Source of the DNA: Actinomycetota bacterium | Lineage (GTDB): Bacteria > Actinomycetota > Acidimicrobiia > Acidimicrobiales > JAHWKP01 | NCBI GenBank assembly: GCA_019347775.1 | Contig: JAHWKP010000112.1 | Location: 1-5,696, forward strand | Length of the DNA: 5,696 nucleotides | Direction: 5' to 3' | Part shown: piece after piece, positions 1-5,089 of the stretch | How the letters are laid out: every line of letters starts with the position of its first letter | How positions within the stretch are numbered: position 1 is the stretch's first letter | Notes under the pieces: model-generated | Database searches by the model: none | What the model was told of the DNA's origin: nothing | Seen by the model: only the letters and a program-made list of their open reading frames with translations | Program-made: the position numbers and the translations under genes

Positions 1-188
1 GGCAGCCACGGATCGATGATCCGCTCCCGCCGCACCGGACCCTCTCCCGGCAGCCGGCCCTCATCGCGCTTGGCCACATACGCGGCGACGGTGTGATGAG
101 AACAACCGGCCAACTCGCCGGCATCCCGGAACGACCCCGTCAGGTCGAACGCTTCAAGTATCTCCATGATCTCCTCGCGAGACTTCAC
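1..188 (-). CDS. istA: IS21-family transposase IstA, N-terminal 62 codons (partial, runs off left edge)
   Basis: IstA is the DDE transposase of IS21 elements, working with the ATPase IstB to cut and join the element ends. The visible start is VKSREEIMEILEAFDLTG, followed by the helix-turn-helix-like segment GELAGCSHHTVAAYVAKR at about residues 25-42, which in this family contributes to DNA binding. The catalytic domain lies off the left edge. I chose the GTG at 188 because AGGAGG lies 5 nt upstream (plus-strand 194-199) and the protein start matches actinobacterial IstA proteins I recognise. An in-frame GTG at 248 would add 20 residues but has no comparable support. Whether the full gene is intact cannot be seen. 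Family assignment is from memory of the motif, not a search. Confidence 0.75.
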   Translation of the reverse strand, partial: MKSREEIMEILEAFDLTGSFRDAGELAGCSHHTVAAYVAKRDEGRLPGEGPVRRERIIDPWL

Positions 189-260
189 CTGCTCCTCCTG
201 CTCGATGGCTTCGTCAGCAACGAGCAGTCGAGTGGGAGGAGCACCCACCCGGGCGGACCC

Positions 261-376
261 CGGGCAGGAACGGACATCAACGCGGGCAGTTCTGTTGGCC
301 ACCAGTGGGCAGAACCGTTAGCCACCAGCGGGCACCTACATGGCCGCCACCGGGCACGATCTCATGGCCGCCGACA
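261..376 (-). repeat. IS21-type multiple terminal repeats (about six units)
   Basis: Read on the minus strand, units begin at 376 (TGTCGGCGGCCA), 356 (TGCCCGGTGGCGGCCA), 334 (TGCCCGCTGGTGGCTA), 311 (TGCCCACTGGTGGCCA), 288 (TGCCCGCG) and 266 (TGCCCGGG). The spacings are 20, 22, 23, 23 and 22 bp, about two helical turns. The four outermost share a core close to TGCCC-GCTGGTGGCCA; the two inner ones keep only the TGCCCG head. IS21-family ends are known for multiple repeats of this size that serve as transposase binding sites. The role here is inferred from that. Confidence 0.75.
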
Positions 377-469
377 ACACACGAAGCCGCCCGATTCGCC
401 AGGCAAAGCGGTAACCCCACACGCAGGGCAGATGGGCGCTCCCTCGTCAGGCTCCAACAGATCGTCCAT
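377..469 (-). pseudogene. Small zinc-ribbon protein, 3' end cut off by the IS
   Basis: On the minus strand an acidic leader (MDDLLEPDEGAP) runs into ICPACGVTALPG and ends with GGFVC at 377-379. CPxCG plus a second cysteine about 17 residues on is the first one and a half knuckles of a zinc ribbon, whose final cysteine pair would normally follow. The frame then enters the IS tip at 376 and reads only CRRP before a TGA at 362-364, so the zinc site is probably incomplete. I used the ATG at 469 because the acidic and zinc-ribbon part begins there. The frame is open to an ATG at 544, but the extra 25 residues look less like protein, and neither start has a good ribosome site. I do not know the function. 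A chance open frame remains possible. Confidence 0.42.
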
Positions 470-733
470 CGGTCCAGCTTGGCGCACTGGCTGAGTGACG
501 ACGACGAGGGCGCTGTTCGCTCCTTGTCCGAGGTTCGGTGCCATGGCATGCGCGGCGTCGCGAAACTACGTGCGCGAAACGGTGGGCCAGCACCGTGCTC
601 CGCTCAGACGCGGGATCGACCGGACGTGCGCACGCCGAACACCGCTCCGGTCGGTGACGACGTTGTCGGATACCTCGGCCGACCATGGCACTCCGGCACC
701 TCGGGGGCATGTCCCACGGGATCTGTCACGCGC

Positions 734-1375
734 CTAGATGGCAAGTTCGGTCCCTGTTCCTTCTGGGCGGCCTCGGAGGGTGACCTGTGCTGCTCGGCCT
801 CGTCCGCTGAGCCAGAGCACCAGTTCACTCGGGGGACCTTCCACGGTTACCGCTGGTGCCGGTCGCGTTGACCACTGATGTTCGCCGTTGGCAACGATGC
901 GGGCACCACCGAGGCGTTCGAGGCGGCGACGGTTGTAGGTCATCAACCACTCGATCACAGGCATCAGGTTCGGCGAGGATGTTCTCTGCACGTCGCTGGG
1001 GCGCCGGACGTCCTCATGATGGACGAAGTGCTCCCACAGCGTCACTCCGGCAACCGCGTCCGCGACCAACAAGGTCGGTGGATCGCGCTCCAACCGAGTG
1101 ATGCAGCGCACCCAGTCCCGAGGTCCGGCGTTCACCAGCGCGGCGACTGCTGGGCGGTCGAGGTATATGGCAGTCAGCCGTAGCCCTGTGGCCAGTACGA
1201 GACGGCGAGCGGCCCACGATCCGAGTCCCCTGAGGCGGTCCTGCGCTGCAAGGTGGCGGGCGATATCCGACGCCAGCCACTCTCCCGCGAGGGTCGGCGC
1301 GCCAGGACCGACCAACTTCAACGTGGCAACCAGCTGCCTACGTTCTTCTTCAATGTCCTCGCGGACGTCGTTCAT
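734..1375 (-). CDS. DinB-fold, mycothiol-dependent maleylpyruvate isomerase-like protein (TIGR03085-like)
   Basis: The protein has 213 residues. The helical N-terminal part carries VGPGAPTLAGEW (22-33) and SDIARHLAAQDR (36-47). The middle has WEHFVHHEDVRR (114-125), and the C-terminal part has VTVEGPPSELVLWLSGR (177-193), a pattern typical of the MDMPI/TIGR03085 group. His41, Glu115 and His119 fit the H...ExxxH metal triad of the DinB/MDMPI fold. Family members are metal-dependent, and some transfer or isomerise substrates using mycothiol; the substrate here is unknown. The gene lies 51 bp after the TetR gene on the same strand, so cotranscription is likely. The ATG at 1375 gives the usual family N-terminus (MNDVREDIEEERRQLV). 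A GTG at 1402 would add nine residues (MRRSTRHDP). Neither start has a strong ribosome site. The stop is TAG at 734-736. Confidence 0.78.
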   Translation of the reverse strand: MNDVREDIEEERRQLVATLKLVGPGAPTLAGEWLASDIARHLAAQDRLRGLGSWAARRLVLATGLRLTAIYLDRPAVAALVNAGPRDWVRCITRLERDPPTLLVADAVAGVTLWEHFVHHEDVRRPSDVQRTSSPNLMPVIEWLMTYNRRRLERLGGARIVANGEHQWSTRPAPAVTVEGPPSELVLWLSGRGRAAQVTLRGRPEGTGTELAI

Positions 1376-1426
1376 CGGATCGTGTCTCGTGGAGCGACGC
1401 ACGGAGTCTGCCTGTGTGGTCGATCG

Positions 1427-2005
1427 CTATCCCTCGACAAGGCGCATCACCATTTCGACCCACGTGGCGATGACCTCTTCACGGTCGGCGTCGACGGGCG
1501 CTTGACCCAGCAGCAGCTCGGCCGACGCAAACGCCACCAAGGACCCGAGGGTGAGCGCCGCCGCGATCTCGGTGCCACCTGACCGTTCCAGCAGCGCGGA
1601 GAACTCCTTGAAGGTCCCTCGCACGACCTGCTCGACGGCGTCGGTGAACAGGTGGGGTCGCTGACGACTCTCCGAGATGAGCACGCGGAGCAGCTCCTGC
1701 TCTTCCTCCAACTCGACGAAGACATAGCGCGCGACGAGGGTGAGCTCGGCCCGCAGGTCGCCGAGGGGTGGGATGGCCCCCCTGATCTGACGTACCGCTT
1801 CGAGTCGGGCGAGCTGGCGTTCGATCCCCGCCACGAGCACGGCTTCCTTCGTGCGGAAGTGGTGGAACAGGCCACCAGCCCCTGGCGTCAGCCCGGCGGA
1901 GCGCTCGATCTCGGCCACCGACGTGGCGTCGTAGCCGCGCTCGCCGAACAGTCGCATGGCCTCGTCGAGCAGTCGCTCCTTGGTCGGGCTCGACGTCGCC
2001 GGCAT
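1427..2005 (-). CDS. TetR/AcrR-family transcriptional regulator
   Basis: The 192-residue protein has the usual TetR length. The DNA-binding domain occupies about residues 7-56: KERLLDEAMRLFGERGYDAT, then VAEIERSAGLTPGAGGLFHHF (30-50) with the recognition helix, then RTKEAVL. The rest is an all-helical ligand-binding and dimer domain that is too variable to name a ligand. It is transcribed away from the ABC1 kinase operon across a 49-bp gap holding palindromes, the classical layout of a local autorepressor. The start is either the ATG at 2005 or the adjacent GTG at 2008. I prefer 2005 because a minus-strand TATACT (2017-2012) ends exactly 6 nt before it, as expected for a leaderless transcript. 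The only purine run, GAGG at 2011-2008, is too close to act as a normal ribosome site. The downstream MDMPI-like gene probably shares the transcript. Confidence 0.92.
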   Translation of the reverse strand: MPATSSPTKERLLDEAMRLFGERGYDATSVAEIERSAGLTPGAGGLFHHFRTKEAVLVAGIERQLARLEAVRQIRGAIPPLGDLRAELTLVARYVFVELEEEQELLRVLISESRQRPHLFTDAVEQVVRGTFKEFSALLERSGGTEIAAALTLGSLVAFASAELLLGQAPVDADREEVIATWVEMVMRLVEG

Positions 2006-2007
2006 CA

Positions 2008-2036
2008 CCTCAGTATATGCTGAGGATCACTCAGCA
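2008..2036. promoter_or_regulatory. Probable TetR operator with divergent overlapping promoters
   Basis: Two inverted repeats share one CTGAG half. The first is CCTCAG-TATATG-CTGAGG (2008-2025), with 16 of 18 positions symmetric. The second is TGCTGAG-GATCA-CTCAGCA (2018-2036), with perfect 7-bp arms. Inside the first, the minus strand reads TATACT (2017-2012) and the plus strand reads TATGCT (2016-2021). Both fit the TANNNT form of the actinobacterial -10 element. A repressor bound here would cover both promoters. Symmetry and position are seen directly; binding by the adjacent TetR protein is inferred. Confidence 0.7.
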
Positions 2037-2054
2037 AGCAGTGAGGAATGTGGA

Positions 2055-3431
2055 ATGACGATCCCGCAGGGGAGGTCGGGGCGCACGGCACCGCTTGCCG
2101 CCGTCTCCGCGAGGGCCGTCGGTGAGGGCGTGGTCGACGTCCTGCGTCGCCGCCTCGTCGGAAAGCGGGGCGCCAGCCTCGAGTTCCACGTCCGAAACGC
2201 CGAGCGGTACGCCGATGTGCTGTCCCGCTCGAAGGGTGTGCTGATGAAGGCGGGACAGATCCTGTCCTTCGTCGACACCAGTGCCGTCCTCGATGGTCAG
2301 TACGGCGAGGTCTACCGTGCCGCCCTGGCGTCGCTGCAGGCCGACGCCGAACCGATGGAGCCGGTGCTCGTTGCCGCTGTCATCGAGAGCGAGCTGGGGC
2401 ATTCGCCCGAGGAGGTCTTCGCCGCCTTCTCCCCTGAGCCGTTCGCTGCCGCGTCCATCGGCCAGGTGCATGCAGCCCGCCTGCACGATGGAACCGAGGT
2501 TGCCGTCAAGGTGCAGTACCCGGGCGTGGCCGAGGCCATCGGGGACGACCTGGCCAATACCGAGCTGCTGTTCACGTTCATCAAGATCGCCAAGGGCATG
2601 GTGCCCCAGCTCCGCAACGTGGACGTCCGCGCCGTCGCCGACGAGATCGCGGTGCGCATCGGCGATGAACTCGACTACGGCACCGAGCTGGCCAACCAGA
2701 TGGAGTTCGCCGAGCACTACCGAGGCCACCCGTTCGCTCGTGTGGCCGAGGTGTTCCCTGAGCTGTCCAGCGGTCGGGTGCTCACCATGGAGATGATGCA
2801 TGGACGACGGTGGACCGAGACCTCTGACGTCGACCAAGCGCTGCGCGATCGGTGGGGCGAGGTGGTCGACCGTTTCTTCTTCGGGAGCATCGCCCGCTTC
2901 GGCATGTTCAACGCCGATCCTCACCCGGGCAACTACCTGTTCCACGACGACGGCTCCGTCACGTTCCTCGACTTCGGCTGCGTGAAGCGCCTCAGTCCCC
3001 CAGCCCAGCGCGGCTTCTGGGACATGCCCGCCGCGGCGATCGACAACGACGCCGACCGCCTCCTACGGGTCTGTGTCGAGCAAGGCTTCTTCCGTGCCGA
3101 CGACCCACCGCCGGCCGACGAGTTCCTTGCATGGTGCCGACAGAACTTCGCCTCGCTCCACCAGCCCCAGCCCTTCACGTTCACGCCCGAGTTCGCCGCC
3201 CAGACCCTCGGCCACCTGGTGAGCATGGACGGCGACATCATGCGCCGCGCCACGCTGCCGAGCGCGTTCGTCTTCACGAACCGCATCTACGTCGGGCTCT
3301 ACTCCATCCTCGGCGCCCTGCGGGCAACGGCGGATTGGAGGGCCATCTTCGAGGAGAACGTCACGGGACAGCCGACCACCGAGCTGGGCCGCGTCGAGGC
3401 CGACTTCTTCGCGGGCAGGGAGGAGGCATGA
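2055..3431 (+). CDS. ABC1/AarF/UbiB-family atypical kinase, first of a tandem pair
   Basis: This 458-residue protein has all the hallmarks of the ABC1 (UbiB/ADCK/AarF) protein-kinase-like fold. They are KAGQ at 65-68 (the KxGQ motif), the Ala-rich loop AAASIGQ at 131-137 that replaces the glycine-rich loop, the ATP-binding Lys152 in VAVKVQYPG, ELD at 205-207, the catalytic loop NADPHPGN ending at 293, and the metal-binding DFG at 306-308. Characterised members support ubiquinone or other lipid metabolism and show ATPase activity; the target here is unknown. Unlike E. coli UbiB, the C-terminus has no clear transmembrane segment and instead carries RIYVGLYSILGALRATADW (410-428), shared with the next kinase. 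The ATG at 2055 is preceded by GAGG at 2043-2046 with 8-nt spacing. The frame is open upstream to 1956, but that would run through the operator and the TetR gene. Confidence 0.92.
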   Translation: MTIPQGRSGRTAPLAAVSARAVGEGVVDVLRRRLVGKRGASLEFHVRNAERYADVLSRSKGVLMKAGQILSFVDTSAVLDGQYGEVYRAALASLQADAEPMEPVLVAAVIESELGHSPEEVFAAFSPEPFAAASIGQVHAARLHDGTEVAVKVQYPGVAEAIGDDLANTELLFTFIKIAKGMVPQLRNVDVRAVADEIAVRIGDELDYGTELANQMEFAEHYRGHPFARVAEVFPELSSGRVLTMEMMHGRRWTETSDVDQALRDRWGEVVDRFFFGSIARFGMFNADPHPGNYLFHDDGSVTFLDFGCVKRLSPPAQRGFWDMPAAAIDNDADRLLRVCVEQGFFRADDPPPADEFLAWCRQNFASLHQPQPFTFTPEFAAQTLGHLVSMDGDIMRRATLPSAFVFTNRIYVGLYSILGALRATADWRAIFEENVTGQPTTELGRVEADFFAGREEA

Positions 3432-3595
3432 CCGTCGCCGGCGCTCGTCCCCGGGCAGGGCTGCAGCGGGCGCCTCGAACTCGCCATCGACGAGCCAGTG
3501 TGGCGACCGCTCGCCACACTCCACGCCCTCCAGTCGCGACCCGTCCCACGCGGGGCAGCTCGATGAGGCGGCTCCGCATGGAGGTGCGCAGATGA
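3428..3595 (+). CDS. Possible 55-residue Arg-rich ORF between the kinases (doubtful)
   Basis: The ATG at 3428 overlaps the first kinase's stop as ATGA (3428-3431). The ORF's own TGA (3593-3595) overlaps the second kinase's start as ATGA (3592-3595). GGGAGG at 3418-3423 could serve as its ribosome site. The product starts MTVAGARPRAGLQR and ends RRLRMEVRR. It has 16 arginines in 55 residues, no lysine or aspartate, and no recognisable domain. The double overlap fits translational coupling through the spacer. However, GC-rich noncoding DNA often gives Arg/Pro/Ala-rich frames, and the hairpin at 3497-3520 lies within it. It may be a coupling ORF whose translation matters more than its product, or chance. 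Confidence 0.25.
   Translation: MTVAGARPRAGLQRAPRTRHRRASVATARHTPRPPVATRPTRGSSMRRLRMEVRR
3497..3520 (+). other. Perfect 10-bp intercistronic hairpin between the two kinase genes
   Basis: The arms AGTGTGGCGA (3497-3506) and TCGCCACACT (3511-3520) are exact reverse complements around a CCGC loop. No T-run follows, so it is not a classical intrinsic terminator. It could be an RNA stem limiting readthrough or protecting one transcript end, or a 24-bp DNA palindrome bound by a dimeric regulator. It does not resemble the CTGAG palindromes at 2008-2036, so a second site for the same TetR protein is unlikely. Confidence 0.7.
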
Positions 3596-5001
3596 GCAGA
3601 GCGGCGGACGACGGCATCCGCCACGGACGGGTCTCCCGCGGACTGCCTCTGGCTGGGCTCGCCGCGAGGCAAGGCTTGGGGCGCGTCGCCGGCAAGCTGA
3701 CCCGCGACGAGCAGCGCAAGCTCGACCGGTTCACCCGCGAGGCAGAGCGCTACGTCGCGGTGCTCGGCGACATGAAGGGCGTGGCCATGAAGGTCGGTCA
3801 GCTCCTGTCCTTCCTGGACACCGGCGCCATCCCCGAACAGCATCGGGCCGCGTACCAGCAGATCGTCGGTGCGCTGCAGGCCGACGCCCCTCCGATGCCC
3901 TTCGACACGGTACGGGACGTCATCGAACGAGAGCTCGCGCGACCGGCCGAGGACGCGTTCGCCAGGATCGGCGAACACCCGATTGCGGCGGCATCGATCG
4001 GCCAGGTCCACCCCGCGTGCCTCCGCGACGGCCGGAACGTCGTGGTCAAGGTCCAGTATCCGGGAGCCGGCGACGCGATCAGAGCTGACCTGCAGAACAC
4101 CGAGCTGCTCGCCTCGATCGCCCGGATGGGGATGAAGCTGTCGCCGATTCGGATGACCGCCGAGCCGACCGCGATCGCCGAGGAGGTCGCGGAACGCATC
4201 ACCGAGGAGCTCGACTACCGGATCGAGGCCGCGAACCAGACCGCGTTCGCGTCGTACTACGAAGGCCACCCGTTCATCCGCGTCCCCGAAGTCGTCCCTG
4301 AACTGTCGACCGAACGCGTCCTGGTGATGGACCAGCACGACGGGATGCGCTGGACCGCCGCCCTCGACCAACCCCAGGAGCGCAAGGACACCTGGGGTGA
4401 GGTCATCTATCGGTTCGTGCACGGTTCGCTGTACGACCTCGGCACGTTCAACGCCGATCCGCATCCCGGCAACTACCTCTTCCACGAGGACGGCGGGGTC
4501 TCGTTCCTCGACTTCGGTTGCGTGAAGCGGTTCTCGCCCGGGCAGATCAACGGCTTGCACCGCATCTCCCGGTCGGTCTTCGAGGACGGGGACGCCGAGG
4601 CGATGTTCCGATGCTTTCAAGACCTCGGGTGCATTCCGCGAACCAGCAAGCTCGACCCGCAGCGCGTCTTCGAGTGGTGGGCCCCCATCTGGGATCCCGG
4701 GCGGGGTGACGAGCCCTTCACGTTCACGCCCGGGTTCGCCGCATCGGTCATCGAGCGCAACTTCGATCCCCTCGGCGAATGGAGCGACATGTCTCGCGGC
4801 ATGGGCATCCGAGCGGAGTCGAAAGACTGGACCTTCCTCACCCGGATCCAACTCGGTCTCTACAGCGTCCTCGGCTCGCTCCGAGCGACCCGAGATTGGC
4901 GCGCCGTCCATGACGAGCTACGAAAGGGTTCGGCACCACGAACCGACCTGGGACGGCAGCACCAGGCTTGGCGAGCAGCGGTTCATGGCCGATGCCCTTG
5001 A
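3592..5001 (+). CDS. ABC1/AarF/UbiB-family atypical kinase, second of a tandem pair
   Basis: This 469-residue protein is a clear paralogue of the preceding kinase and keeps the same core. It has KVGQ at 67-70, AAASIGQ at 132-138, Lys153 in VVVKVQYPG, ELD at 206-208, NADPHPGN ending at 294 and DFG at 307-309. In the ELDY...RVL(T/V)M block, 27 of 41 residues are identical between the two. The C-terminus again has RIQLGLYSVLGSLRATRDW (418-436) and no evident membrane segment. It differs from its partner at the N-terminus and between about 320 and 415, where it carries the insert-like stretch FEWWAPIWDPGRGDEP. The ATG at 3592 has GGAGG at 3580-3584 with 7-nt spacing. It is probably cotranscribed with the first kinase. 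Both look catalytically competent, so neither is an obvious degenerate partner. The substrate is unknown. Confidence 0.92.
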   Translation: MSRAADDGIRHGRVSRGLPLAGLAARQGLGRVAGKLTRDEQRKLDRFTREAERYVAVLGDMKGVAMKVGQLLSFLDTGAIPEQHRAAYQQIVGALQADAPPMPFDTVRDVIERELARPAEDAFARIGEHPIAAASIGQVHPACLRDGRNVVVKVQYPGAGDAIRADLQNTELLASIARMGMKLSPIRMTAEPTAIAEEVAERITEELDYRIEAANQTAFASYYEGHPFIRVPEVVPELSTERVLVMDQHDGMRWTAALDQPQERKDTWGEVIYRFVHGSLYDLGTFNADPHPGNYLFHEDGGVSFLDFGCVKRFSPGQINGLHRISRSVFEDGDAEAMFRCFQDLGCIPRTSKLDPQRVFEWWAPIWDPGRGDEPFTFTPGFAASVIERNFDPLGEWSDMSRGMGIRAESKDWTFLTRIQLGLYSVLGSLRATRDWRAVHDELRKGSAPRTDLGRQHQAWRAAVHGRCP

Positions 5002-5012
5002 CGCCAGTGCGT

Positions 5013-5038
5013 GGGAACAATCTCGGCCGCCGTGCGTT
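5013..5038 (+). promoter_or_regulatory. Candidate ECF-sigma-type promoter upstream of the sigma-70 gene
   Basis: GGGAAC (5013-5018) and CGTT (5035-5038) are separated by 16 nt. This matches the -35/-10 pattern recognised by SigE/SigH/SigR-type extracytoplasmic-function factors of actinobacteria. Transcription would start near 5045, leaving a leader of about 45 nt before the GTG at 5090. In mycobacteria the secondary principal-like factor sigB is driven by such a promoter, which makes the arrangement plausible. The motif is short, so a chance match is possible. Confidence 0.45.
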
Positions 5039-5089
5039 GAGACTCATTGCACACGCAACAACGCGGCGAACGCCGCCGAGAGGATGCAC

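Larger units (their letters stand above)
1..376 (-). mobile_element. IS21-family insertion sequence, one end (element continues beyond the left edge)
   Basis: This is the transposase-proximal end of an insertion sequence, read on the minus strand. It combines an IstA-like N-terminus (188 down to 1) with about 190 bp of untranslated leader built from spaced repeats, a layout typical of IS21-family ends. I place the outer tip at 376, where the minus strand reads 5'-TGTCGGCGGCC. IS21-family elements commonly begin with TG, and the flanking reading frame changes from plausible coding to a quick stop at this point. The other end, the istB helper gene and the target duplication lie outside the window, so the tip is inferred from one side only. 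Confidence 0.75.

Noticed and set aside
305..871. 188-codon open frame on the plus strand
   Set aside because: It crosses the IS boundary and the 3' end of the MDMPI-like gene, has low-complexity Arg/Pro/Ser/Trp-rich composition, and shows no domain.
1956..2054. Upstream extension of the first kinase to an ATG at 1956
   Set aside because: It would overlap the TetR coding region and the palindromes. The ATG at 2055 has a well-spaced GAGG and gives a normal family N-terminus.
2031..2945. 304-codon open frame on the minus strand opposite the first kinase
   Set aside because: It has a shadow composition rich in H, D, L and G. It is fully covered by the ABC1 kinase and would run across the operator region.
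3361..4911. 516-codon open frame on the minus strand opposite the second kinase
   Set aside because: It lies antisense to a gene with complete family motifs and a strong ribosome site. Its composition (many D, E, G, R, V) is typical of the GC-rich antisense shadow of an Ala/Arg/Glu-rich protein, and I recognise no domain.
5063..5076. Inverted repeat GCGGCG-AA-CGCCGC before the sigma gene
   Set aside because: It has short arms, a 2-nt loop and pure GC composition. This is expected by chance in such DNA, and no terminator features follow.
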